Below, one piece after another: positions 37,421 to 46,982 of a stretch of DNA of 64,000 nt. The stretch comes from Acinetobacter terrestris. GTDB lineage: Bacteria > Pseudomonadota > Gammaproteobacteria > Pseudomonadales > Moraxellaceae. The position numbers and the translations under genes were made by a program. Location of the stretch: positions 31,203 to 95,202 of the forward strand of contig NZ_SJNZ01000015.1 of NCBI RefSeq assembly GCF_004331155.1, read 5' to 3'. Position 1 is the first letter of the stretch; each line of letters begins with the position of its first letter. A model generated the notes under the pieces. The model ran no database searches. It was not told the DNA's origin and saw only the letters and a list, made by a program, of their open reading frames with translations.

Positions 37421-37452
37421 AAAAAAAGGAACTTTTTAAAGTTCCTTTTTTT
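37421..37452. terminator. Bidirectional terminator between dapE and the CheW-like gene
   Basis: AAAAAAAGGAACTTT paired with AAAGTTCCTTTTTTT, between convergent units; T runs on both strands. Confidence 0.93.
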
Positions 37453-37481
37453 TATGACTCATGCACTAGCGATCGCTTAAA

Positions 37482-37940
37482 TTACAATCCTAAAGAAGAT
37501 TGAATTTGCGCCAGATTAGGAATATGAAAAACTTGATCTGCCATACGTACATACTGGAATACAGCCGGATCATTTAAAGCTTGCTCTTCATCGACCACTT
37601 CAGAAATACGTAAACGAATGGTTTTTGGCATCTCATTACACATCAGGGCAAAACGCTGGCTTATGTCATCGCCTTCAATCACCAAAGCCACGCCTTCTTT
37701 CTGTTGCGGATTATTCACCGCATAGACAGGTAGCTTGAGTTCATGCCACTCCACAAATGGAACCTGCGTAGTACTGTCCAGTGCAGACAAGACGATATTT
37801 TGCGGCAACAACATCGCCTCTTTGCCATGACAATCGATAATATACGCATCGATAAACCCGGTCGACACGGTAATAAGGTGATGCAACTCCTGTTGTGTCA
37901 TTTGATTCACAGCAGAGTTTGAAACGCTATTTTGGCTCAT
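37482..37940 (-). CDS. chpC: CheW-like adaptor, ChpC-type, last gene of the Pil-Chp operon
   Basis: 152 aa. The pattern of short strands with P-F-V-E-W-H-E-L-K-L-P-V-Y and a second half ending Y-V-R-M-A-D-Q-V-F-H-I-P-N fits a degenerate CheW domain. It starts four bases after the chpA stop, so the two are translationally close. In Pseudomonas ChpC is a second CheW protein that links other receptors to ChpA; the same is inferred here. Sequence similarity to PilI is low, so the symbol is tentative. Confidence 0.7.
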   Translation of the reverse strand: MSQNSVSNSAVNQMTQQELHHLITVSTGFIDAYIIDCHGKEAMLLPQNIVLSALDSTTQVPFVEWHELKLPVYAVNNPQQKEGVALVIEGDDISQRFALMCNEMPKTIRLRISEVVDEEQALNDPAVFQYVRMADQVFHIPNLAQIQSSLGL

Positions 37941-37944
37941 TTAT

Positions 37945-40900
37945 TTACCCCTGGCTGGTCTCTAACAGGTTTTCAACATTGCTTAACAATTCTGCTTCCT
38001 GGAACGGTTTACCCATATAGTGGCTGACACCCAGGCTGAATGCACGTTCACGATGTTTCTCACCGGTTCTTGAAGTAATCATGATAATTGGTAAATCTCG
38101 ATGCACTTCATGATGACGAACCAGGTTGGTCACTTCAAACCCGTCCATACGCGGCATTTCAATATCCAGCAGCATCAAGTCCGGTTTGACATTTTCAAGT
38201 TGTTCCATCGCATCGACGCCATCTTTAGCCGTCATGATGTCATAACCCTGTCGCTCAAGTAAACGTGATGTCACCTTACGTACAGTAACCGAGTCATCCA
38301 CAATCATAATTAAACGACGTGCATTGTTATGACGGGACAGATCACGCTGATCTGACAGATGTTTAATGCGCTGCGTAGTTTGAATTTGTCGAGCAATGTT
38401 TTGACCATCCAGAATCAGACAGACTTGACCATCCCCTAATATGGTTGCTCCGGCAACAACCCCAACGCTCGAGAATTGCTGACCAATCGGTTTCACCACA
38501 ATTTGCGCACGCGAACCAATCAACTGGTCAACGAGTAACGCAATGGTTTGACCACTATTACCTTTAATCAACAGCACCGGTAAAGAATGAGCAATATTGC
38601 TTAAACGCGGTAAGGGCTGGTTTGAAACAAACTCGGATAAATAACGCAGTTTATAATTGGTGTTGTCAATTTTAAACAAGTCATCTTTACTGTTGAAATA
38701 CTCTTCCAAAGTAGACGGTGCAATTCGGACAATACGCTCAATTTGTGCCAATGAAATCGCAAATTGCTGATCACCTGCTTTCACCATCAAGGCATCACTT
38801 ACCGCTACCGTGGTTGGTACGCGAATGGTAAAGTTTGTGCCCTTGCCCAGTTCCGAATCTACAGAGACATGACCACCCAGTGCTTTAATTTCACTTTGCA
38901 CCACATCCAGACCTACACCACGACCGGAAATCTGGGTAATTTCTTTGGCCGTACTGAATCCGGGATGGAAAATCAGTTGCAGGATTTCCTGTTTATCAAG
39001 GAATTGATCCGTCTTGATTAAACCCAGGTTTAATGCCTTTTCCTTGATTTTGGATTCATCAATCCCTTTACCATCATCACTGAACGAGACCAGTACATCT
39101 GTACCTTGACTGCTGATATTTAAGACAATTCGTCCTACTTCAGGCTTCTGTACTTCGCGTCGTAATTCAGTATCTTCCAGACCATGGTCAATTGCGTTAC
39201 GAAGCATATGTTCAAATGGCGTCACCAGACGTTCAAGAATGGTACGGTCCAATTCACCTTCAGTGTTTTGAACAATCAACTCTGCTGGACGGTTCAAGGT
39301 AGACGAGGTTTGACGCACGATACGCTGTAAACGCGGCAACAGGCGATCAAATGGTACCAGACGCGTACGCATCAAGCTTTCCTGAATCTCGGCCTGAATA
39401 CGCGATTGTTGTAACAGTAAGCCTTCTGTATCACGAATCTTTTCGGACAAAGTCGTTTTAAAGTCCACCAGGTCAGATGCAGATTCCGCCAAAGATTTTG
39501 ATAACTGGTTCAAAGATGAATATTGGTCCATCTCTAAGGGGTCAAAATCGGCATAACGTGAATTTTCAGAACCATGTTTTGCGATAATTTGTGACTCTAG
39601 CTCACCTTCCATTCGACGTAACTGGTCAGCTAAACGCTTCATTGCCAATTCCATCTCGTTCAAGGTATTACCGAGCTGGCCCAAGTCCATTTCAATCCGC
39701 GAACGGTTAATTGAATTTTCACCAGACAAATCGATCATCTTCTCTACCAAATCGGCAGAAATACGGATCATTTCATTGCTGTTGTCTTGTTGCGAACTTA
39801 AATCCCACTCACCCAGCATGGCAGGCGGTTCAGTACCATCACCTTGCACAAATTCAAAGGTTTTCGGTGTAGACAATAGATCGGATTGAGTCACGCGATT
39901 TGGTAATTGAGCGGTGACATCAACAAACCCAATCGACTCTAAACTTAATTTCAGACTGTCAAAATTGCTGTAATCACGTTTGAAGATGGCCTGTTTTAGC
40001 CATGCAAATGTTGTCTGTAATAACAGGTCGTAAACATTCGAGTTAAAATGATGGACTGCGAACTGCTCGAAAGTGGTTTCCAGTTGATACGAAATGGCAG
40101 CCACAGGTTCATTTTCAATCATACGCGCACCACCTTTCAGACTGTGGGCGGCACGTTGTAATTGAAGCAATAAGCTACGGTCGCTTCGTTGATCAAACCA
40201 TTGTTTCAATAAATGATGAGTAGATTCTAAAATCTCTTCCGCTTCTTCCAAGAAGGTTTCTTCGGCAATTAAGCGAATACTGTCCTCAGGATCTTCAACA
40301 GATTCAACTTTTTGTGAAACAGCTTCTGATTCTGTTTCAGTCTCTGGAGCAAATGTCTCACTTGCTGGTGCGGCTAATTCATGGACGTCACTTTCCGTTG
40401 AAATATCTTCAACTGCAACATTCTCAACTGCAACGGTTTCAACCACAGCCGCACTTGCAAACTTGCCTTGCGCAATCTCTTGGATATGATGCAAAATCTC
40501 AATCGATTCAGCACCAGAATAGTCAATATTATCTTCACGAATGATTTGAATTCGATCGGATACGTCATCCTGAACTAGACGAATAATACTAATCAGCTGT
40601 GGCGTAACCGTGATTTGTTGACGAATCACGCGCTCATAAATCGACTCTAATTCATGTGAAATCAAGCCGATATGCGTCGCCTGAATCATATTTGCACCCC
40701 CTTTCAAGGTATGCAAATAACGCATTAAATTATTCAGTGCAGTGGTATTGGCTGGGTCTTTCGTCCAAGTATTCAAATCTTGGTCAATACCGCCCAATAA
40801 TTCTTCAGCTTCTTCCAGGAAAATATCGAGTAAATCCGCATCGAAATCACTGTTTGCATCCGCTGCATGCATTTGGGCACGATCCGAGCGCATTCTTTGT

Positions 40901-42393
40901 GAAATCTGTGCCAGATCAACTGTCGTAGACGCTGTAGGTGTTGTTGTCACTGGCAATTCTTCAATGACAGATTCAGAACCTTTTTCAGCATCATCAAACT
41001 GTTCAAGGTCTTGCTGAACAAAGGCAGAAAGATCACTTAATATTTTCTGAACGTCATCAGTTAATATGACACGTTGCCCTGCGGCCAAGGTATCAAATAA
41101 ATGAATAAATTCCTGGTGTGCCTGTGCAAACAGCTCATAGGCATAATCAATATTGAGCAATTCCGGCTTTAATACCAGTGCTTCATAACTTGATTTCAAT
41201 TCACTGGTAAATTGGTGGATGCCCGCTGCAGCACGGTTATCGGTATGATCCAATAACTGTTGCGCCTGTTCACTTAAAGCCTGGATATATTCCGGATATT
41301 CAACTTTGGCGCGTTTTTCAAATTCGAATTCAGTGTCTAGTAACAAATCAATATTTAATGCGATCAGCTTGGAAACCAGACCTTGAGGATTAACATCTTC
41401 ATCTATTTCAGCTGAAGTAAAGCCATAGTTATTCCAGGCATTATTAAAGGTTTCATAAATCGCATCAAGTTTCTGCATTTCACCTTGTCTAAGGGTATGC
41501 AAATAATCGCGCACAAATTCGGCATACTGAATCAGCAAAGCCGTTTGCTTAGAAGTTGAAACAATTTCTTCTTGTAATAAGGTTTTAAATAAATTTTCTG
41601 CCTTGGTACTGGCTTCAAAAATCTGCTCGATATGAGCCATTGATGAACTGCCACGCAAGGTATGTAAAGCACGAATCAGCGCATTATAATCTTGTTTATT
41701 TTCATGATCATTCTGCAAGAACTGATCAATCGTTGCCAAATGCTCTTCAGCTTCTTCAATAAAGATGGCAACCGTTTCTTCGATATCATTATGAGCTTCA
41801 TTAGCTTCTGTGTCTATTTCTGTTTCAATAGCTACTGCTGTGACTGGTTGAGTGAATACTTCATCATTCAGCTCTAAACCAGTAATGCCATCTTCAGCCG
41901 TTAAAGTTGTAGAAAGCGCCAGTAATTCTTCCAGAGCAGATTCTAAACTTAATTTTTGCTGTATTTGCTGACCCAGTAAAACCAGTGGACGCAAATCAAT
42001 ATCAGCCAGCTGAACGGTTTTAAAAATTGGATATAATTTATATTGATAAATTTTGAATACGGTTTGAGCGAAGCGTTGAACCGTTGCATCTAATGGTATT
42101 GCACCAGAAATAACACGATTCAAGGTGTCTTCAACAGCCCAAGCCACTTCACCGGCAGATTTCGCCCCTACCATGCGTCCAGAGCCTTTAAGCGTATGAA
42201 AATGACGGCGAATGGTGGTCAAAATTTCCTGGTCGTTGGGATTTTCAAACCAAGTTGTAAATAAAGTATTTAATTCAACGAAGATTTCCTCGATTTCTTC
42301 AACAAAAATTTCTAGAATTTCTGCATCTTGATCAAGATAACTATCTTCAGGAAGCGTAGTCGTTTCAACTAAATTTTTTAATATTTCTTTCAT
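37945..42393 (-). CDS. chpA: ChpA hybrid histidine kinase with four Hpt domains
   Basis: 1482 aa CheA-like kinase of the twitching chemosensory system. Four Hpt domains carry phospho-His candidates H66 (H-T-L-K-G), H244 (H-T-L-R-G), H561 (H-T-L-K-G) and H750 (H-S-L-K-G). A dimerisation and HATPase region (about 880-1190; N-A-I-D-H-G-L, G-R-G-V-G-L-D) and a CheW-like domain (about 1200-1340) follow, then a receiver domain whose phospho-Asp is D1410 (L-L-D-I-E-M-P). P. aeruginosa ChpA is larger, with eight Xpt modules. It phosphorylates PilG and PilH to set extension and retraction of type IV pili. Confidence 0.95.
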   Translation of the reverse strand: MKEILKNLVETTTLPEDSYLDQDAEILEIFVEEIEEIFVELNTLFTTWFENPNDQEILTTIRRHFHTLKGSGRMVGAKSAGEVAWAVEDTLNRVISGAIPLDATVQRFAQTVFKIYQYKLYPIFKTVQLADIDLRPLVLLGQQIQQKLSLESALEELLALSTTLTAEDGITGLELNDEVFTQPVTAVAIETEIDTEANEAHNDIEETVAIFIEEAEEHLATIDQFLQNDHENKQDYNALIRALHTLRGSSSMAHIEQIFEASTKAENLFKTLLQEEIVSTSKQTALLIQYAEFVRDYLHTLRQGEMQKLDAIYETFNNAWNNYGFTSAEIDEDVNPQGLVSKLIALNIDLLLDTEFEFEKRAKVEYPEYIQALSEQAQQLLDHTDNRAAAGIHQFTSELKSSYEALVLKPELLNIDYAYELFAQAHQEFIHLFDTLAAGQRVILTDDVQKILSDLSAFVQQDLEQFDDAEKGSESVIEELPVTTTPTASTTVDLAQISQRMRSDRAQMHAADANSDFDADLLDIFLEEAEELLGGIDQDLNTWTKDPANTTALNNLMRYLHTLKGGANMIQATHIGLISHELESIYERVIRQQITVTPQLISIIRLVQDDVSDRIQIIREDNIDYSGAESIEILHHIQEIAQGKFASAAVVETVAVENVAVEDISTESDVHELAAPASETFAPETETESEAVSQKVESVEDPEDSIRLIAEETFLEEAEEILESTHHLLKQWFDQRSDRSLLLQLQRAAHSLKGGARMIENEPVAAISYQLETTFEQFAVHHFNSNVYDLLLQTTFAWLKQAIFKRDYSNFDSLKLSLESIGFVDVTAQLPNRVTQSDLLSTPKTFEFVQGDGTEPPAMLGEWDLSSQQDNSNEMIRISADLVEKMIDLSGENSINRSRIEMDLGQLGNTLNEMELAMKRLADQLRRMEGELESQIIAKHGSENSRYADFDPLEMDQYSSLNQLSKSLAESASDLVDFKTTLSEKIRDTEGLLLQQSRIQAEIQESLMRTRLVPFDRLLPRLQRIVRQTSSTLNRPAELIVQNTEGELDRTILERLVTPFEHMLRNAIDHGLEDTELRREVQKPEVGRIVLNISSQGTDVLVSFSDDGKGIDESKIKEKALNLGLIKTDQFLDKQEILQLIFHPGFSTAKEITQISGRGVGLDVVQSEIKALGGHVSVDSELGKGTNFTIRVPTTVAVSDALMVKAGDQQFAISLAQIERIVRIAPSTLEEYFNSKDDLFKIDNTNYKLRYLSEFVSNQPLPRLSNIAHSLPVLLIKGNSGQTIALLVDQLIGSRAQIVVKPIGQQFSSVGVVAGATILGDGQVCLILDGQNIARQIQTTQRIKHLSDQRDLSRHNNARRLIMIVDDSVTVRKVTSRLLERQGYDIMTAKDGVDAMEQLENVKPDLMLLDIEMPRMDGFEVTNLVRHHEVHRDLPIIMITSRTGEKHRERAFSLGVSHYMGKPFQEAELLSNVENLLETSQG

Positions 42394-42513
42394 AGCTTAG
42401 GCTTCTTACGTTTATCTGCCACCAAGAAGGGCGCTCAAACTTAATTGTCACCATCACGCGAGACCTAACTTTGAGCTTAAGTTCATCTTGTCGATGCTTT
42501 ATCTGTGATTTAT

Positions 42514-42545
42514 TGATGCACCTTACCCGAAAGTAAGGCACATCA
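42514..42545. other. Intercistronic hairpin between pilJ and chpA
   Basis: TGATG-CA-CCTTAC (42514-42526) pairs with GTAAGG-CA-CATCA (42533-42545), with a 2x2 internal loop. It lies in the 173-bp gap that is by far the longest in the operon. With no T run it is more likely an RNA-stability or processing element than a terminator. Confidence 0.6.
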
Positions 42546-42566
42546 CCGCAAAGCTTTCCTACTACC

Positions 42567-44639
42567 TTAATCAGGTAGTTTAAAGTCAGTTACAGATTCA
42601 CGTAACGATTCGGCCATATTTGCCAATTCAGATACTGAACGTGCGGTATCAAAGGTTGCTGTTGTGGTTTGCGAGGTAATTTCCTGTACAACATTCATCG
42701 TGGTTGCAATATGACCTGCAGACGCAGACTGCAGTTTTGCAGCATCCGAAATGTTGGCAATCAATTTCGCCAAGTTAGTCGATACGTTTTGAATTTCATC
42801 CAGTGCCACACCCGCATCTTTAGACAAGTTCGCACCACGTACAACCTCGGACGTTGTTTGTTCCATCGAGATTACCGCTTCGTTGGTATCCGTCTGAATG
42901 GTTTTTACCAAGCCTTCAATCTGTTTGGTTGCAGATGCCGAACGTTCCGCAAGACGCTGTACCTCATCGGCTACCACGGCGAAACCACGACCTGCTTCAC
43001 CTGCCATCGATGCCTGAATGGCTGCGTTTAATGCCAGGATGTTGGTTTGGTCGGCAATATCGTTAATCAAGGCAACGATGTTACCAATTTCCTGAGAAGA
43101 TTCACCCAGACGCTTAATACGTTTCGAGGTTTCCTGAATCTGCTCACGAATCATGTCCATCCCTTCAATTGAACGGTGTACGACATCTGCACCATTGGCA
43201 GCAATTTGTACTGAACGCTCCGCAACGACTGCAGATTCCGTTGCATTTGAAGATACCTGGTCAATCGACACGGCCATTTCATTAATTGCGGCAGATGCAC
43301 CGGCAATTTCCTGTGCCTGATGTTCAGAGGCTTCAGCTAACTGGTTGGTAATGCCCTGCGTATTGGCAGTATATTGTGCAACTTCTTGAGAAGTTTCGGT
43401 AATACGCGATACCAGGTCACGTAACTGGTCAATCGCAAAGTTAATCGAGTCGGCAATTGCACCGGTAAAATCTTCTGATACCGTTGCGTATGAACGAAGG
43501 TCACCGTCTGCTAAATCCGCGATCTCGTCCAGTAAACGTAAAATCGCATTCTGGTTACGGTCATACTCTTCTTGCAGGCTTGATACACGTTGTTTGTCTG
43601 ACAGACCACGTAAACCCAGTAATTTAAATACACATACCAAGAAACCCGTTAAAAGTAAAATTAACAGTAAGGCTGGAATTGCAGTTGCTAAGCCTGAACC
43701 ACTAGAGAGTTTATTCAGGCTGGCTAACAATTCGTCTGATTGTGCAAAAATTGAAGATGATGCCTGACGTACTTTTACAATTTGCGTTGAGTTTTTAAGA
43801 ATGGTCGCAGATGCTGATTTCAATACATCATCATATTCCGCTTTAATACCTTCTAATGACTCGCGTAAAGCCGGATCAGAAAGACGTTCTACACCCAGTT
43901 CACTACTACCATTCAACTGTGCTTCAAGATAAGAACCAAATGTTTCCGTATCGGCACTAAAGTCGTCTGCTGACTCACGAGAGTTATCACTACCCGTTAA
44001 CACCGAGCTGATCGAACGTAAAATACGTTCTGCAATGAATACCTGGTTTTTCGCAATGACCACCTGATTACTCGGCATATCCTGACGTGCCATTTGGTCA
44101 ACCATCAAGTTATATTCGGCCTGAATCCCAGGAATGGTTTCACTAATGGCAATATTGGTATCATAAAGCTGGTTAATGATTTTCTGTTGAGAAGAAATTA
44201 AATCAATACCATCTGATACTGTGTTCCATTGCTTTTCAACTTCATCCAGTGCGGCAGTATGCGCATGAATATCTTTTACTGTTTCTAGGTTTTCTGCAAA
44301 ACCTTTTTGAGATTCAATTAACTTATCAATAGATTCTTTGGTACCTGATGCCGTTGCTTCAGTTGCCTGACGGGAAATTGTCTGTGACAAAAGACGTAAA
44401 TCACCCAAACTGCGGGTTAATTCGTTATTACGCGGCACACTATAGAACAAGTACAATAAAACCAGAATTGCGAAAACTAAACAGCCAAACGCACCATAGA
44501 TAAATGGTTTGGACTTCTCACTGTCACCAAATACACGTGATAATTGATCAGTTTGTGATTGAATCTTTGCCAATAAAGCATTACCAACCTTGCGGTTGCT
44601 GCCTTCACTTGTATTTTTCTTTTTAAGTTTAAAGCCCAT
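42567..44639 (-). CDS. pilJ: PilJ methyl-accepting chemoreceptor
   Basis: 690 aa. TM1 about 46-68, a periplasmic four-helix region with two PilJ-N-like repeats (70-315), TM2 about 318-342, HAMP, and the cytoplasmic signalling hairpin with the tip [14 protein letters not shown] and [15 protein letters not shown]. In Pseudomonas PilJ senses pilin contact and drives ChpA. There is no C-terminal pentapeptide for methyltransferase docking, in line with the missing pilK. Upstream gene pilI ends 45 bp away. Confidence 0.94.
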   Translation of the reverse strand: MGFKLKKKNTSEGSNRKVGNALLAKIQSQTDQLSRVFGDSEKSKPFIYGAFGCLVFAILVLLYLFYSVPRNNELTRSLGDLRLLSQTISRQATEATASGTKESIDKLIESQKGFAENLETVKDIHAHTAALDEVEKQWNTVSDGIDLISSQQKIINQLYDTNIAISETIPGIQAEYNLMVDQMARQDMPSNQVVIAKNQVFIAERILRSISSVLTGSDNSRESADDFSADTETFGSYLEAQLNGSSELGVERLSDPALRESLEGIKAEYDDVLKSASATILKNSTQIVKVRQASSSIFAQSDELLASLNKLSSGSGLATAIPALLLILLLTGFLVCVFKLLGLRGLSDKQRVSSLQEEYDRNQNAILRLLDEIADLADGDLRSYATVSEDFTGAIADSINFAIDQLRDLVSRITETSQEVAQYTANTQGITNQLAEASEHQAQEIAGASAAINEMAVSIDQVSSNATESAVVAERSVQIAANGADVVHRSIEGMDMIREQIQETSKRIKRLGESSQEIGNIVALINDIADQTNILALNAAIQASMAGEAGRGFAVVADEVQRLAERSASATKQIEGLVKTIQTDTNEAVISMEQTTSEVVRGANLSKDAGVALDEIQNVSTNLAKLIANISDAAKLQSASAGHIATTMNVVQEITSQTTTATFDTARSVSELANMAESLRESVTDFKLPD

Positions 44640-44684
44640 CCAGCTTCTCCCCGACTTTCGCCATCATTCTTCAGCGCGCGACTA

Positions 44685-45221
44685 TTAGTTTATAAATTTT
44701 ATAGATGCATTCATGTATTTTGGGTTTTGCAATAAACGACTAAATAAGAAAACATGCCAGTGTTGATTATGTTGATTAAAATATCCCTGACAATATTCTT
44801 GTAAATGGTTGTCTAATTCACTGTGTTTAGAAAAGAAACTTTTCTTGTTAAAGTGTTGAATCCCCAAAACTTGATCTACAACCAAACCGACATAATGGTC
44901 ATTATGACTAATACACAATACTTTTTGAGTCGGTGAAAACTGACTTCGATGCCCAGAAATATATTGAGCCAAATCAGCCACTGAAAGTAACCGTCCCCGA
45001 ATATTTGCCAAGCCCATTACCCAAGATTGAGTATTCGGAACTGGCGTATATTTAGGTGGATAAATCACTTCAGATACTTCACCTAAAGGGGCAACAAAAT
45101 ATTGCCCCATCATCTCAAAAGCAATGCCTGACCATCGGTTTACTTCATTTTCAGTGGTAACGTAGTTTTTGTTGCCACGTTTAGCCAGCCGAAGTAATTC
45201 GATAAATCCATTAGCTGCCAT
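44685..45221 (-). CDS. pilI: PilI, CheW-like coupling protein
   Basis: 178 aa CheW domain: F-E-M-M-G-Q-Y-F-V-A-P-L-G-E-V-S-E-V, W-V-M-G-L-A-N-I-R-G-R-L-L-S-V and Y-V-G-L-V-V-D-Q-V-L-G-I are the three classical blocks. It bridges PilJ and ChpA. Five bases separate it from pilH. The stretch from residue 120 onward is richer in Asn, His and Tyr than usual for CheW. Confidence 0.92.
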   Translation of the reverse strand: MAANGFIELLRLAKRGNKNYVTTENEVNRWSGIAFEMMGQYFVAPLGEVSEVIYPPKYTPVPNTQSWVMGLANIRGRLLSVADLAQYISGHRSQFSPTQKVLCISHNDHYVGLVVDQVLGIQHFNKKSFFSKHSELDNHLQEYCQGYFNQHNQHWHVFLFSRLLQNPKYMNASIKFIN

Positions 45222-45226
45222 AGAGC

Positions 45227-45595
45227 TTATCCTGCATTGAGGTGTTGTTTAATCACATCAATTAATTGTTTTTCGTCTACAGGTTTTGTTAAATAATCAC
45301 TTGCCCCTTGACGTTTCCCCCAAACTCGGTCAGTTGCTTGATCTTTGGTACTGACAATCACAATTGGAATGTGTTTTGTCGTCGCACCACGTGCAATTTG
45401 ACGTGTTGCTTGGAAACCATTTACCCCAGGCATTACCACATCCATTAACACAAGATCCGGTAACTCTGCTTGTGCCATTGTGACACCATCAGCACCATTC
45501 GCCGCTTCAATGACATCGAAGCCATGTTTCGTTAAAATCTCTTTAAAACGAAATGTTTCTGTTGGTGAATCATCAACAATAAGGATACGTGACAT
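45227..45595 (-). CDS. pilH: PilH response regulator
   Basis: 122 aa single receiver domain, start ATG 45595 behind TGGGGAC (a TTG 12 bases upstream is in frame but unlikely). Acidic pocket D8/D9, phospho-Asp52 (L-M-D-V-V-M-P), Lys in Y-L-T-K-P-V-D. V-W-G-K-R-Q-G-A-x-D-Y-L-T-K-P is a PilH signature. In Pseudomonas PilH counteracts PilG and favours retraction. Confidence 0.95.
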   Translation of the reverse strand: MSRILIVDDSPTETFRFKEILTKHGFDVIEAANGADGVTMAQAELPDLVLMDVVMPGVNGFQATRQIARGATTKHIPIVIVSTKDQATDRVWGKRQGASDYLTKPVDEKQLIDVIKQHLNAG

Positions 45596-45616
45596 GCTTG
45601 TCCCCAAAAAATAAAT

Positions 45617-46000
45617 TTATGCTGTTACGTGATTACGGATTGCGTTTAACAATTCATCTTTACTAAAAGGTTTAGTTAAATATTCATCTGAACCGACGAC
45701 ACGGCCTTTAGCCTGATCAAATAAGCCATCTTTGCTTGACAGCATAATGACCGGGATATTTTGATAATTCTGAGAATTTTTAATCAGTGCGCAGGTTTGA
45801 TAACCATCCAGACGCGGCATCATAATATCGACGAACACGATATCCGGATTTGCTTCAGCAATTTTTGCCAATGCCTCAAAACCATCTACTGCGGTTACGA
45901 CTTCACACCCTTCACGCTGGAGTAATGTCTCTGCTGTACGACGAATGGTTTTTGAATCATCAATCACCATGACTTTTAGATTTTGGAATTTATCGTCCAT
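45617..46000 (-). CDS. pilG: PilG response regulator
   Basis: 127 aa receiver domain and first gene of the operon. D14/D15, phospho-Asp58 (F-V-D-I-M-M-P-R-L-D-G), K in Y-L-T-K-P-F. G-R-V-V-G-S-D-E-Y is typical of PilG. Phospho-PilG promotes pilus extension and cAMP synthesis in Pseudomonas. The 280-bp gap to the divergent gene at 46281 should hold the operon promoter. Confidence 0.95.
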   Translation of the reverse strand: MDDKFQNLKVMVIDDSKTIRRTAETLLQREGCEVVTAVDGFEALAKIAEANPDIVFVDIMMPRLDGYQTCALIKNSQNYQNIPVIMLSSKDGLFDQAKGRVVGSDEYLTKPFSKDELLNAIRNHVTA

Positions 46001-46280
46001 TTAATGACCCTTCCCATTTTTAGAATGTACAAACAATTTGAGCAGAAAGTTTGATTACAAGTTACGAACATTTTTAACATATCTTTACTTGCGTTTTCAA
46101 TGAGCATTTTCTGCACGAAGACTCGTTTTCTTATATTTTCAATAACAGCTTCACACTTTCCTTCGACCAATGATTTTTTTTTAACGACAGAGATGTTTTT
46201 TATTCATGATTTTAAGTCTAATATAGCATTTTTATTACTTAAAAATAAGTAATTTAGTCAACTTTAAATCGGGGGTTACA

Positions 46281-46922
46281 ATGCAAAGTCAGTTTAAACA
46301 AAAACTCGCTTTCATTGCGCAAAAAAAAATGACTAGAAAATTCATATTTCTTTTTTTGATGTTTTTTCAATCAACCGTTATTTTTGCCGAAACTCCGCCT
46401 AAAGCCACATGGTATCGTTACTATGACAGCAAAGGCATTGCCAATATCAGTAGCAATGTAACGCCGAATCACATTCGCCATGGCTATGAAGCCCTGGACC
46501 AAAACATGCAGGTGATTCAGCGTAACCGTGCCTACAACACTGAAGCTGATATAAAAAAAGCACCCTTACGTGCCGCACTAGCCAGACAGAATGCAGCTGA
46601 CTTAAAACTTAAAACGGCGTATACCAACAGTCAGGTGGCTGCAAGCAAACGCGATAACGCCTTGATGCACATTAAAAAACAAATCGCCTTTCAACAAGAC
46701 CAGCTTAAACAGCTGCAAAATGATCGGATCTATTTTAAACGTCAGCAAATTGAACATTTACGTAAAGCGGAAAACATTCCGGCTACTTTAAAAAACAGCC
46801 TCGACAACAACCAAAAAAATATTGAGCTAAAAAAAGAAAATATTCAATCGTTACAAATGCACTATCGAAATACACAGCTAGAATACGACAGAATCATCGC
46901 TCGTTTAAAAGCTCTTGAATAA
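46281..46922 (+). CDS. Exported coiled-coil protein of unknown function
   Basis: 213 aa, starting at ATG 46281 behind GGGGGT. A basic N region is followed by a hydrophobic core (F-I-F-L-F-L-M-F-F-Q-S) and cleavage near F-A-E, so it is exported. The mature N terminus reads T-W-Y-R-Y-Y-D-S-K-G-I-A-N-I-S-S, like a DUF4124 'Y-R-W-x-D-x-x-G' strand repeat, then a long helical coiled coil (about 95-213, Gln/Lys/Asn-rich). It is divergent from pilG. A periplasmic structural or pilus-related role is only a guess. Confidence 0.65.
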   Translation: MQSQFKQKLAFIAQKKMTRKFIFLFLMFFQSTVIFAETPPKATWYRYYDSKGIANISSNVTPNHIRHGYEALDQNMQVIQRNRAYNTEADIKKAPLRAALARQNAADLKLKTAYTNSQVAASKRDNALMHIKKQIAFQQDQLKQLQNDRIYFKRQQIEHLRKAENIPATLKNSLDNNQKNIELKKENIQSLQMHYRNTQLEYDRIIARLKALE

Positions 46923-46982
46923 ATTGCATTTGTTATGACATGGGCTTAATTTATGCAGTAATAAATAAAAGGATTAGTGTGC

